Positions 50,102 through 60,100 of a stretch of 64,000 bases of DNA are shown here, in pieces. Position numbers and translations under genes: made by a program. Location: the NCBI GenBank assembly GCA_020634375.1, contig JACKBX010000004.1:310001-374000 (forward strand), given 5' to 3'. Within the stretch, counting starts at the first letter, position 1. Every line of letters starts with the position of its first letter. This DNA is from Ardenticatenaceae bacterium. GTDB lineage: Bacteria > Chloroflexota > Anaerolineae > Promineifilales > Promineifilaceae. Below the pieces are notes generated by a model. That model made no database searches, was not told the origin of the DNA, and worked only from the letters and a program-made list of their open reading frames with translations.

Positions 50102-52876
50102 ATGGAACCACGCGGGGAGAAAAGGCAGTCTCCTAAATCCCCGCCCCCCGAAAAAAAGCGGGGGGGCTGTGCTCGTGTTTTGTTGATTTTGGTGCAGTTG
50201 GGGTTGATTGGTTTGTTTGCGGCCGTCCTCCTCTTTTTTGGCGGTTATATTCTCCTTAGCAACCAGCTTGCCGGAGCCATTGAGCAGGTTTCCACCTATC
50301 GCGGCACGGGCGTGGGCGGCACGCCGCGCTTTTATGACCGCAACGGCAACTTGCTCTTTGAATTGACCACTACCGAAAAGCGGCGCTGGTTGCCCTATTC
50401 GGAAATTCCCCGCGTGATCATTGATGCCACCGTCGCCGTCGAAGATGATACCTTTTGGACGAATTATGGCTTCGACCCGGAGGCCATCGCTGCCGCGCTG
50501 CTGCGCAATTACCGCACGCAGGACGGCCGTCCCGTAGGCGCCAGCACCATCACCCAACAACTCGTGCGCCACATCGTCTTTAGCTATGAAGAGCGCACGG
50601 CCGTCAGCTACGAGCGCAAAATCCGCGAACTATTCCTGGCCTTCATCATGACCCGGCAGCGCAGCAAAGAAGAAATCATTCAGATGTATCTGAACGAAAT
50701 CTACTACGGCAACCTCGCCTACGGCATCGAAGCGGCGGCGCAAACCTACTTTGGTAAATCCGTAGACCGGCTAGACTTGTCCGAAGCGGCGTTCCTCGCC
50801 GGGCTGCCGCAGTCGCCGGTGCAATGGGACCCTTACACCAATTTTGAGGGAGCCAAAGAGCGGCAGGAGTTCATTCTCGACTTGATGGTGGACGAGGGCA
50901 TGATTCCCTACGTAGATGCGGAAGTCTCCAAAAACCTGCCCATTGTGCTGGCGCCGCGCATCTCGCCAGAGGTGGAGGCGGCGAGCAAAACGCTGGAAGC
51001 GCCGCATTTTGTGCTGTATGTGCAAGACGAATTGGAGCGGCGCTACGGCCCCGATGCGCTGGCGTTGGGCGGCTGGCAGGTAACGACGAGCCTGGATTTG
51101 GAGATGTATCAATTGGCGGAAACGGCCGTGCGCGAACAAGTAGCCGCCCGCCACGAAGCCCACGACGTGAGCAACGGCTCCGTCGTCATCCTCAAGCCGG
51201 GCACGGGCGAGATTTTGGCAATGGTCGGCAGCCTGGACTACTTCAACGACGCCATTGACGGGCAGGTGAATGTGGCTTTGCAGCCGCGTCAGCCGGGCAG
51301 CAGCATCAAGCCCATCACCTATGCCGCCGCCATGCAAAAGGGCTGGACAACGGGCGATGTGCTGTGGGATGTGCCCATTGTCATTGATTTGGGTGGGGGG
51401 CAGTTGATGCAGCCGAGGAATTATGACGGCCGTTTTCATGGCCCCGTGCTCTTCCGCGACGCGCTGGCAAACAGCTACAACATCCCGCCCATCCAACTGC
51501 TGCGCGACGTGGGCATTTCCAATTTCATCCAAACGGCGCGAACGATGGGCGTGGAATCGCTGAAAGAGCCATCCGGTTATTACGGGCTGGCCCTGACGCT
51601 GGGCGGCGGCGAAGTGCCTTTGCTGGAGATGACAACCGCTTACGCGACGCTGGCAAATATGGGGCAGCGCCCGCGCCTCACCAGCATTTTGAAGATTACC
51701 GACAGTCGTGGCAACGTGCTGTACGATTTGCAGGAAGATCGCGTGCCGCCGGTGAATGTCCTCAACCCGGCCATTGCCTATATCCTCACCGATATTTTGG
51801 ATGATGACGCGGCGCGGGTTCCGGCGATGGGCTACAACAATGCGCTGGATTTGCCCTTTCCGGCGGCGGCGAAAACGGGCACGACGAACGATTACCGCGA
51901 CAACTGGACGCTGGGCTATACGCCGGGTGTGGTGGTCGGCGTATGGCTGGGCAACTCCGACGGCCACCCGATGAAGGAGTCGTCGGGGCTGCAAGCGGCC
52001 GCGCCGGTGTGGCGGGCGATTATGGAGGGGATTTACGCTGACGAGGCGATGCAGCGCAGTTTGTACGTGAATGGCTCATTGCCGCCAACGGAATTTGCCA
52101 ATCCCGGCGGCGTGGAGGAGCGCGAAGTGTGTCTGCCACGCGGCACGGGGGGCACAAGTTGCACGGCATCGCGCATTGAGTTGTTTGTGGCGGGCGGGCC
52201 GCTGCACGGTATCCCACGTATTGGCTATGCGCCCAATGCGTTAGCAAATCCGGGGGCGTGGACACTGGCGACGCAGGCGCTGCCAGCGGAGGCGGCGCAG
52301 CGAGTGTCGCGGCCACCGCTGGCGGATGGCACGCAAGCGCCGCTGCCGACGACTTGCGTAGTCAATGTGGCGAATCCGACAGCGGGGACGGCGCGGCTGC
52401 TACTGCCCATTCCACCGCATTACCCGGATGAGGTGCGGGCGCGGCTGTGGGCGCGGGGCACAGGGTATGTGATGGCTCCGGCTACGGTTTGCCCGGTGTC
52501 TACGGTGCAATCTTCGTCAGGGTCTTCTTCTGGCTCCAGCACGGGCGGGTCTGCCCCAACATCTGGGGGCGGTGGCGTGAGTGTTCGCATTATTTCTCCT
52601 TCGCCGGGGCAGCAGTTGAGTGGTGCAACGGCCGTTATCGGCACGGCGCAGTTTGATGGGGGGTATTATAAGTTGGAGATTGGCAACGGCCGTTCCCCCA
52701 CAGCCTGGACGACGTTTGGATCAACGCACAGCGAACCGGTGAGCAACGGTATCTTGGAGCAGTTACAGGCCGACGCGCTGCCTGCCGGTGATTATGTGAT
52801 TCGTTTGGTGGTGGTGGGGAATGATGGCAATTTTGTCGGTGAGCCGTATTATGTGCCGATTCAGGTGAGCCATTAA
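50102..52876 (+). CDS. Class A penicillin-binding protein (PBP1A-like)
   Basis: A bifunctional peptidoglycan synthase of about 924 residues. After a short basic N-terminus there is one membrane anchor (VLLILVQLGLIGLFAAVLLF). The GT51 transglycosylase domain shows AVEDDTFWTNYGFDPEAI, GASTITQQLVRHIVF and ELFLAFIMTRQRSKEEIIQM. The transpeptidase domain shows PGSSIKPITYA (SxxK), NSYNIPPIQLL (SxN) and AAKTGTTNDYRDNWTLGYTPG (KTG; quoted only in outline). A C-terminal extension of about 250 residues ends in a Big-like beta domain with GYYKLEIGNGRSP. The start ATG 50102 is uncertain; 50078 is an alternative, and neither has a good ribosome site. Confidence 0.94.
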   Translation: MEPRGEKRQSPKSPPPEKKRGGCARVLLILVQLGLIGLFAAVLLFFGGYILLSNQLAGAIEQVSTYRGTGVGGTPRFYDRNGNLLFELTTTEKRRWLPYSEIPRVIIDATVAVEDDTFWTNYGFDPEAIAAALLRNYRTQDGRPVGASTITQQLVRHIVFSYEERTAVSYERKIRELFLAFIMTRQRSKEEIIQMYLNEIYYGNLAYGIEAAAQTYFGKSVDRLDLSEAAFLAGLPQSPVQWDPYTNFEGAKERQEFILDLMVDEGMIPYVDAEVSKNLPIVLAPRISPEVEAASKTLEAPHFVLYVQDELERRYGPDALALGGWQVTTSLDLEMYQLAETAVREQVAARHEAHDVSNGSVVILKPGTGEILAMVGSLDYFNDAIDGQVNVALQPRQPGSSIKPITYAAAMQKGWTTGDVLWDVPIVIDLGGGQLMQPRNYDGRFHGPVLFRDALANSYNIPPIQLLRDVGISNFIQTARTMGVESLKEPSGYYGLALTLGGGEVPLLEMTTAYATLANMGQRPRLTSILKITDSRGNVLYDLQEDRVPPVNVLNPAIAYILTDILDDDAARVPAMGYNNALDLPFPAAAKTGTTNDYRDNWTLGYTPGVVVGVWLGNSDGHPMKESSGLQAAAPVWRAIMEGIYADEAMQRSLYVNGSLPPTEFANPGGVEEREVCLPRGTGGTSCTASRIELFVAGGPLHGIPRIGYAPNALANPGAWTLATQALPAEAAQRVSRPPLADGTQAPLPTTCVVNVANPTAGTARLLLPIPPHYPDEVRARLWARGTGYVMAPATVCPVSTVQSSSGSSSGSSTGGSAPTSGGGGVSVRIISPSPGQQLSGATAVIGTAQFDGGYYKLEIGNGRSPTAWTTFGSTHSEPVSNGILEQLQADALPAGDYVIRLVVVGNDGNFVGEPYYVPIQVSH

Positions 52877-52920
52877 GCGTGATACGTGAAACGTGATGAA
52901 CCCTTTTTCACGTTTCGCGC
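52876..52920. terminator. ACGTGAN heptamer hairpin between convergent genes
   Basis: GCGTGAT ACGTGAA ACGTGAT words (52878-52898) pair with TTTCACGTTTCGCGC (52906-52920). The loop has a TTTTT run. It lies between PBP1A and the convergent kinase, and the word family matches 20031-20071. Confidence 0.65.
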
Positions 52921-54083
52921 ATTAAAATCATCTCTTCCGGGTCTCGCGTGGGTAATGTGAACGTGACAGCGGTTCCTACGCTTTCTTCGCTCTCAACCCA
53001 GATTTCTCCGCCGTTTCGTTTGACCATTTCTTCACACAAGAGTAGGCCTAAGCCAGTTCCGGTTTCGTTGTGTGTACCCACTGTGCTGTGGTGATAGCCA
53101 ATCTGGAAGAGGTTTTGCACAACGGCCTGGCTCATGCCCACTCCCGTATCTTTGACGGTGATGCTGATTTGACTTGGGGGGTGGGGAACGGCCGTAACTG
53201 TGATACAGCCTCCTACAGGCGTGAACTTGATTGCATTAGTTAGCAAATTGCGCAGCACAAAATGCAGCATGTTGGCATCTGCGTATACTGGCAAATCAGG
53301 GGCTATATCCTCGTGAAGCGTAATCTCTTTTGCGTGAGCATTTGTTGAAACCAGAAAAATATTTTGTTGAATCAACCGGGTTACTTCCAAATGGCGCGGG
53401 CGGAAGTCGGCGCGATCCATTTGCAACCGCCCCCATTGCAGCAAATTATTGAGCAGCCCCATAACACGCTGTGCAGAGTCGTAAATGGAAGTTCCCATCT
53501 CCACAATTTTGTCTTGGTCTAGCTGATTAATCCGTTTGGATAATAATTCTGCACTACCCAACAGCGGGAGAAACGGGCCGCGCAAATCATGAGCCAGAAT
53601 GGAGAGAAACTTATCTTTGTCGGCGTTTAACTTCTGCAATTCAGTGTTGGCTTGTTTTAATTGAGTGGTGAGGGCTTGAATTCTCAGGTGGGCTGTGACA
53701 CGAGCTAATACTTCTTCTTGGTGCAGCGGTTTTGTCACATAATCAACAGCTCCGACCTTAAACCCTTTTACTTTGTGTTCGATGCCATTGAGGGCTGTCA
53801 TAAAAATGACGGGAATGTCCCGCGTCACATCATTTTTCTTTAATTCCTGACACGTCTCAAAGCCATCGGTTCCCGGCATCATCACATCCAGCAAAATCAG
53901 ATCGGGCTTGGCATATTCGGCCTTTTTGATACCACTTTCGCCATCCCGAGCGACAAGAATGACGAACCCCTGGTCTTCCAGATATTCGGCTAGAACGCCA
54001 ATGTTGGTCGGGTTGTCGTCAACAATGAGGATTGCCTGACTGACCATTGGTTGCGGGGTGGGGGAGGTGTTGTTGCTTGCCAT
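52908..54083 (-). CDS. REC-histidine kinase hybrid
   Basis: A 391-residue cytosolic hybrid. The N-terminal receiver (about 15-135) has AILIVDDNPTNIGVLAEYL, phospho-Asp in LILLDVMMPGTDGFE and Lys in DYVTKPLHQEE. A short coiled coil leads to HisKA with His in FLSILAHDLRGPFLP. HATPase follows with GGCITVTAV, DTGVGMS and GTGLGLLLCEEM boxes. It resembles phytochrome-like cyanobacterial REC-kinases. No transmembrane segment. It is the last gene of the minus-strand signalling run that starts at 63949. Confidence 0.94.
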   Translation of the reverse strand: MASNNTSPTPQPMVSQAILIVDDNPTNIGVLAEYLEDQGFVILVARDGESGIKKAEYAKPDLILLDVMMPGTDGFETCQELKKNDVTRDIPVIFMTALNGIEHKVKGFKVGAVDYVTKPLHQEEVLARVTAHLRIQALTTQLKQANTELQKLNADKDKFLSILAHDLRGPFLPLLGSAELLSKRINQLDQDKIVEMGTSIYDSAQRVMGLLNNLLQWGRLQMDRADFRPRHLEVTRLIQQNIFLVSTNAHAKEITLHEDIAPDLPVYADANMLHFVLRNLLTNAIKFTPVGGCITVTAVPHPPSQISITVKDTGVGMSQAVVQNLFQIGYHHSTVGTHNETGTGLGLLLCEEMVKRNGGEIWVESEESVGTAVTFTLPTRDPEEMILMRET

Positions 54084-54144
54084 AAATCACTTTTCGGTTA
54101 GCTGAGGTGGGTAACTATACTGTTAATCGAGGTGAAGGCAAAGA

Positions 54145-56454
54145 TCATTGCACATATCCTTGAATGAGTTGAAGGATTTTTTGTTCTTCATACCCTTTTG
54201 CAAGCTGTCGCAAAACGGTCGCAAATGGTTGGTAGCTCTGATTGAGCTGGCTCAGATAATCTGCACGTTTGCGGATGCTGCGCATGTCTCCACGCATTGC
54301 CAGATCAAGTAATATGTTCATCTCTTTTTGGGGTGGCACATCAAATTTCGGTGGACTGGCGTTTGATTCGGTCATGGAAAGGGAAAGAGGCAGGTATGGG
54401 GTGGAAACGGCCGTTCCCTCACTTTCCTCGACCCATTCCAGGTCTAGCTGGCTGGACAAGGTATTGAGCAGCGTTGTTTCATCAAGGGGTTTGGGCAGGA
54501 AGGCGTCACATCCGGCTAAGAGGCTGTCTTCACGGTCACGGTCAAAGGTGCTGGCGGAAACGGCGATCAGGGGCGTTGTTTTTAGTGTGGAGATTTGGCG
54601 AATCGCCCGCGCCGTTTCTAGCCCATCCATACCAGGCATGACGATATCGAGCAGGATGAGATCGGGCTGGACTTGTTGCGCCTTTTCCAGTCCTTCTAAG
54701 CCGCTTTCAGCCAGGATGGTCTCGAACCCTACGTTTTCTAGCATGTCACTTAATACAAGCAGGCTGTTCTTTTGGTCGTCGATGATGAGGGCGCGACGCA
54801 GGATGCCCGTATAGCCAATAATGTTTTTGGTTGGTGCGTTATTTAATTGCTCACTAATGGCTGCTAGCGGAAATGTGGCTTCAAACCAAAAGGTGCTGCC
54901 TTTTGCTGGCTGGCTTTCGACGACGAGCGTGCTGTTCATCATTTGTACAAGTCGGCGGCTGATTGTCAGGCCCAAACCAGTCCCTTCGGCGCGGCGACGA
55001 TGGTCGCCTACTTGTTCAAAGGGGTGAAAGATGGTTGTAATTTTGTCATGATTGATTCCTACCCCCGTATCGCTGATGGAAAAGCGGATGACGCTGGTTG
55101 GAATTGTTGTTGTGGTTAGTGGGTGAGAAGTAATGTGAAAGGTGACGCTGCCCTGATCTGTGAATTTGACGGCATTGTCTAGCAGATTAATGAGAATTTG
55201 GCGTAGGCGTCTTGCATCAGCCTGGATGCCAGTGGGCAGATGGGGATGTGGTTCGTAATGGAACTCAATTTGTTTTTGCTGGGCACGCATTTGAATGATG
55301 TCGGCGATGTCGTGCAGGAATTGGGGAAGGTTGATATCTGTGAGATAGAGTTCCATGCGACTGGCTTCTATTTTGGATAGGTCGAGGATATCGTTGATAA
55401 GGTTGAGCAGGTGAACGCCACTTTGATTGATGATGTTCAGGGCCTCTTTTTGCCGTCCGGTGAGGTTTGTGTCGCGTTTGAGGATTTGGATGTAGCCCAG
55501 GATGCCGTTGAGGGGAGTGCGTAGTTCGTGGCTCATATTTGAGAGGAACTCGCTTTTAGCGCGGTTGGCGGCTTGGGCAGCTTCGGTGGCTTTTTCAAGT
55601 TCAGCGGTGCGTTTGACGACGAGGTCTTCGAGCTGGTCGCGGTATTGGCGCAGTTCGTCTTCGATTTGTTTGCGTTCGGTAATGTTGCTGATGACGCCGT
55701 AGATGATGGGGGTTTGCCCTTCTTGTTTGACACGGGCGTTGTCGCGGACCCAGACGAGGGAGCCATCGGCGCGGCGAATGCGGTATTCAGCTTCGCTGCT
55801 TTGGCCTTGCAGCAGGCGTTGGTGCTGCCATTTTGCCTGTTGTTGGTCTTCGTGATAGACCAGTGATCCCCAAAAGCTCCAGTCTGCCAGGAGTTGGTCG
55901 GCGGAGTAGCCGGTGAGTTCGCTGCAATTGGGAGAAATGTAACGGTTTTGGAAACGGCCGTCCTCCGCAATTTCTGTCATATAAATGTGGTCGCTTATAG
56001 AGGAGATGACTTGCCGAAACCGTTCCTCGCTGGCGCGAAGGAGCCGTTCGGCCTGCTGCCGTTCGGTGATGTGGCTCCATTCGCGCAGGGCACGTTCGCA
56101 AATGTGCGGCATTTCTAGCAGCGTGAGTTCTGATTTGACTACGTAGTCAAGCGCCCCTGCTTTGATGGCCTCAACGGCGACTTGCTCGTCGCCGTGGCTG
56201 GTCATGATGATCACGGGGTACGGCCGTTTCTCGTCATCATCCCCTGCTAAAAACTCAATTCCCTTTCCATCCGGCAGCAGCAAGTCAACAACAGCCAGGT
56301 GCGGCACAGTCTGGCGCACTGCGGCGCGTGCGTCGTGCAGCGTATGTACAACCACCATCTCTACATGAGCCCGCGACTCAAAAGAGCGCCGGATCAATTC
56401 AGCGTGGGCGATTTCATCTTCAACCAGTAAGATTCGTACTTTCTCTTGGGCCAT
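54145..56454 (-). CDS. REC-PAS-kinase-REC hybrid histidine kinase
   Basis: A cytosolic hybrid of about 769 residues. Order: receiver 1 (about 5-125; VRILLVEDEIAHAELIRRSF, LAVVDLLLPDGKGIE), PAS/PAC (about 140-260), coiled coil, HisKA (phospho-His in EFLSNMSHELRTPLNGILG), HATPase (DTGVGINHD; GTGLGLTISRRLV), receiver 2 (about 545-670; LILLDIVMPGMDGLETA; DAFLPKPLDE) and a C-terminal tail of about 65 residues. The tail has no clear HPt His. The ATG at 56454 directly precedes the receiver; a GTG four codons earlier is less likely. It lies 62 bp after the response-regulator gene. Confidence 0.94.
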   Translation of the reverse strand: MAQEKVRILLVEDEIAHAELIRRSFESRAHVEMVVVHTLHDARAAVRQTVPHLAVVDLLLPDGKGIEFLAGDDDEKRPYPVIIMTSHGDEQVAVEAIKAGALDYVVKSELTLLEMPHICERALREWSHITERQQAERLLRASEERFRQVISSISDHIYMTEIAEDGRFQNRYISPNCSELTGYSADQLLADWSFWGSLVYHEDQQQAKWQHQRLLQGQSSEAEYRIRRADGSLVWVRDNARVKQEGQTPIIYGVISNITERKQIEDELRQYRDQLEDLVVKRTAELEKATEAAQAANRAKSEFLSNMSHELRTPLNGILGYIQILKRDTNLTGRQKEALNIINQSGVHLLNLINDILDLSKIEASRMELYLTDINLPQFLHDIADIIQMRAQQKQIEFHYEPHPHLPTGIQADARRLRQILINLLDNAVKFTDQGSVTFHITSHPLTTTTIPTSVIRFSISDTGVGINHDKITTIFHPFEQVGDHRRRAEGTGLGLTISRRLVQMMNSTLVVESQPAKGSTFWFEATFPLAAISEQLNNAPTKNIIGYTGILRRALIIDDQKNSLLVLSDMLENVGFETILAESGLEGLEKAQQVQPDLILLDIVMPGMDGLETARAIRQISTLKTTPLIAVSASTFDRDREDSLLAGCDAFLPKPLDETTLLNTLSSQLDLEWVEESEGTAVSTPYLPLSLSMTESNASPPKFDVPPQKEMNILLDLAMRGDMRSIRKRADYLSQLNQSYQPFATVLRQLAKGYEEQKILQLIQGYVQ

Positions 56455-56516
56455 GACAGTAACCACTATGCTGGAGAGGTGAGGTTCGTTTTCGGGAATA
56501 ATTTGCGCTTACAACG

Positions 56517-56975
56517 CTAGGCCAGCTTGTGATGATTCCAGCCCAACCAGTAATAACCAATTTCTTCCATCAACTCAATGAATTTAGAAAACTCAACTGG
56601 TTTTACCAGGTAGCTGTTTGCGTAATTCTTATAAGCTGCACTTACATCTTGTTCGGCTTCTGAAGTGGTCAGCATAATAACGGGGATGTGTCGCAATGAT
56701 GGAGATAATTTGATTTCTTTCAATACCTCTAACCCACTCATTTTGGGCATACGGATATCAAGTAAGATGACATTTGGTAATGTGTTCTCTGCTAAATTGG
56801 CAAATTGACCGCGCCGATATAAGAAATCGAGCGCTTTTTCTCCGTCGTTAACATGAAAAATATCACTGGGGATTTCGTGGTCTTCCAGGCTGCGGGTGAT
56901 CAACTCCGCATGAGCAGGATTATCTTCTACTAATAATATTTTTAGCAAAGATACGGGTGTCCGTTTTGTTGCCAT
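56517..56975 (-). CDS. Stand-alone Rcp1/CheY-like response regulator
   Basis: A 152-residue single receiver. It has LLKILLVEDNPAHAELITRS, phospho-Asp in VILLDIRMPKMSGLEVLKEI, Thr in VIMLTTSEAEQDVSAAY, and Lys in SYLVKPVEFSKF. There is no output domain, so it should pass phosphate or act by protein binding, like Rcp1 of phytochrome systems. The ATG at 56975 has AAAGGA upstream. It sits between two kinases in the same direction. Its leader has a 34-bp perfect palindrome and a TATAAT-type -10. Confidence 0.94.
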   Translation of the reverse strand: MATKRTPVSLLKILLVEDNPAHAELITRSLEDHEIPSDIFHVNDGEKALDFLYRRGQFANLAENTLPNVILLDIRMPKMSGLEVLKEIKLSPSLRHIPVIMLTTSEAEQDVSAAYKNYANSYLVKPVEFSKFIELMEEIGYYWLGWNHHKLA

Positions 56976-57020
56976 CTGCACTAAATCCTTTCGGTAAAAT
57001 GTCAATGAAGTTGCTAGCTT

Positions 57021-57054
57021 CCTTCACTGTGTGAAGGCCTTCACACAGTGAAGG
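57021..57054. promoter_or_regulatory. 34-bp perfect palindrome in the response-regulator leader
   Basis: CCTTCACTGTGTGAAGG (57021-57037) is followed directly by its exact reverse complement (57038-57054), with no loop. It lies between the stop of the large kinase gene and the response-regulator start at 56975. A TATAAT (minus strand, 57086-57081) lies about 27 bp upstream, so the palindrome would fall just after the transcription start. No T-run follows on the minus strand. It fits an operator or a leader hairpin. Confidence 0.65.
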
Positions 57055-57080
57055 GGATTGATAATGCCTGCTCACGCATC

Positions 57081-57086
57081 ATTATA
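57081..57086 (-). promoter_or_regulatory. Putative -10 (TATAAT) for the response-regulator gene
   Basis: Minus-strand TATAAT, with TGTAT just upstream, lies about 105 bp before the ATG at 56975. The expected -35 position (about 57104-57109) has no good match. Confidence 0.35.
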
Positions 57087-57151
57087 ATACAGAGTGCGAT
57101 TGAGCCGGAAAAGGTGAATTTTAAATCCTCTCCCGAAGGGGTCTTGTCTCG

Positions 57152-60100
57152 TCAGGGTTCTTTTTTCTCTTCCAATGGAAGGGTGAAATAGAAGGTGCTT
57201 CCTTTGCCGCTGCCGTCTGATTCGAGCCAAATACGGCCGTTATGCACTTCAATGATCCGTTTCACCAGAGCCAGACCGATACCGGTTCCTTCGACTGCCG
57301 GATCCAACCGTTCAAACAAGCCGAAAATCTTTTCTTGATACGGCCGTTCCACGCCCAGCCCATTATCTCGTACAAAGAACAACCCCCTGATTTCCTCACG
57401 TTCCGATACCGTGCCAATCTCAATGCGCGGCGCAGGTTGGTTCCCCATAAACTTAACCGCGTTATCTAACAAGTTTTGTAACACTTCCACAATCCGAGGC
57501 CGATCCACCACAACTGTCGGCAGAGCAGGCGCTACCGCCACTTCCACGCCTCGGTTTGTAATTTGTCCAGCTACCAATGCCAGGGCATCATCCACCAGCA
57601 TGGCAAACGGAACAGTTACGGGCGGGTTCATCAATCGGCCAATGCGAGATAACTGCAACAAATCTTGCAGCAAATGCTGCATCGTTGTTGTTGCCGAGCG
57701 AATTTGTTCTATATCTCGTTTCATCTGTTCTTGGTGTCCGGCTAAGGCATCCCGTTCCAACAACCCCAGAAATCCACGAATCGTGACCAGAGGGCTTTTT
57801 AAGTCATGCGAAACCGTATACGTAAACCGTTCCAGTTCCGCGTTTTTGGCTTCCAATTCCACAATAAGCGCCTCGCGTTCCCGCTCTGCACGGCGATAAT
57901 CCATGGCGACCGCAATTTGCCCGCACAAACCTAATAGCAATAATTGATCTTCGGCTGTCAACCCGCCAACCCGCTCGCTTTGCACATCTAATACACCCAA
58001 CACCTGCTTCCCCAACATAATGGGGATAGCCAGTTCGGAACGTGTGTTTGGCAGCAAGCGGTTTGGCAGCCAGGTATCTGATTGGCTCACGTCGGTAACG
58101 AGTTGTGGTTCACCTGTGCGGGCCGCATAAGCCACAAGGCTTTGCGGCGCTTGCAAGGGGAGTTGGTGCTGTACCCGGTATAATGCCTGCCCTATTTTGC
58201 CAGTTCCTGCCTGGAAGCGCAGCATCACTGTTCCCGAAAGCTCCTTTTCTACCGTGTAAACTTGGGCGTGATAGTAACCAAACCGTTCTTGCACCAGTTG
58301 CACAACTCGTTGGAAGAGTTCGGCCAGGGCTGGTGCGGCGGCAATTTGCTGCGCGATCTCGGTGCTGGTTTGCACCTCGCGGCGGCGGCGGTCTAATGAG
58401 CTTGCAATGCGCTGAAACAACTTGCGATTGCTGATGGTGACGGCAAGAAGGGCGGCCATCTGGTAGGCCAGGCGTTCGTCCCGCGCATCATAGGCATGGG
58501 GATGGCGATTTGCCAGATTGAGTGCGCCAATGATCCCATCGTGGCTGATGAGTGGCGCAAAGAGTGCTGATTGGAAACCCTGCACAATCATGTGCCGCGC
58601 ATAGGGTTTTTCAACTTGATGCAGGTCGGGGATGTTGATGACGCGTGCTTCGCGCAGGGCTGTGGCAACGGCCGTATCCGCCAACACATACTGCGTGCCA
58701 GAAATCATCTCCCCATCCACCCCATAACGGAAATACAACTCCGAAATATCGCCGCTTTCGTCTATCAAATCTACTGTGGCGCGATCGCTGGGCACAATTT
58801 GCTGCACCATGCTCGTTGCCACATAGAAGATGCCATCCAAATCCGTTGCTGCTCCAAGCGCCGTACTCATTTCATTCAGTAGTGTTTGGCGATGGGCTTC
58901 TTCCTCGGAGGCCTCCGCCATTTGATGGGTTTGTTCGTAGCGACGGGTGTTCTCCAGCGCAACGGCGATTTGTGCCCCTAAAATGGTGTGAATGCGTAGG
59001 TCTTCCTGGCTAAATCGATTGGGTTCATCCGATTGCAAATCTAAAACCCCAACCAGCTCGTCGCCCACAATCAAGGGGATAGCCATTTCGGAGCGTGTGG
59101 CTGTTAGCAAAGGATGGGGCAAGTAGCCTGTGTCCTCGTTCACATTGTTGGCGATTTTGCCTCGCCGGTTTCGGGCGGCTCGGGCTATCAAAGATTTTTT
59201 CTGATTAAACGGTATCTGGAACTGGTCGGCGGCAAATTGTTCGCCTACTTTCCCTGTGCCCACCACAAATTGCAAAGCCTGACCGGCAGCATCTAATAGC
59301 GCAATTTGTACGTGGTATAGGTCAAAGTGCTCCCCGGTTAAGTCCACTACGGTTTGCAGTAAATGAATGCTGTTGAGTGTGCTGGCCGTTGCCGTGCTCA
59401 CTTGCAAGGCGGTTTCTAGTTCATCCACCCGCCGCGCTAATTGGTGTTCGGTTTGCTTTTGCTTTTCATGCAGGAGGATGTTTTGCAGTGAACTGCTGAT
59501 CAGTCCGCGCAGGGCATCGCAAACGGCCGTTTCTTGCACCTTTACAACGAATAACACAAACCCTAACTGCTGCTCTTTCGCATATAATGCCTCTGCCACG
59601 ACACTTAACCCTGGCTTATGCGGTGACAATTCAGGAGGCAGCAGGTCGGGGGCCCAAAAGCGTTGGCTATTTTGTAAGGGGATACGGCCGTTCTCATCAA
59701 AAGCCAAAACCAACCGTGCCCATTCCATAGGCAACGATGGCTCCTCGTACAGTGCCAAGTAAGCAGCTTGCACGCCCAACTCCGGCACACGCTGAAGAAT
59801 GATTTCCAGCAAGTCGGCCAGGTCTCGGCTGCTGATCAAGTCATCTCCCATCTGGCGCAGCATTGCAGCCCGACGTTCCGTAACAATGCGCTTCTGCACC
59901 TGAGTTTGTTCCATCACCTCGCCAATTTGCTGTCGTGCCGTCGGCCATACCTCGCGTGTAAGCTCTGCGGAAAGCCAATGCCGCACCAATTTGTACAGCA
60001 CCGACAAAAGGCGATTCCACACATTCCCATCTGGTTCAATCAAATTAGCCTGAAGCAGCACGGCCCGCAATGTAGCGGGAAAGGCGCCCGTTTGCTCCGC

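Noticed and set aside
49670..50572. 300-codon minus-strand frame across the 21-bp repeat
   Set aside because: It overlaps the start of PBP1A, runs through a hairpin and a minisatellite, and has no ribosome site.
54145..54345. C-terminal HPt domain of the REC-PAS-HK-REC kinase
   Set aside because: The tail is helical but has no His in an HPt-like context.
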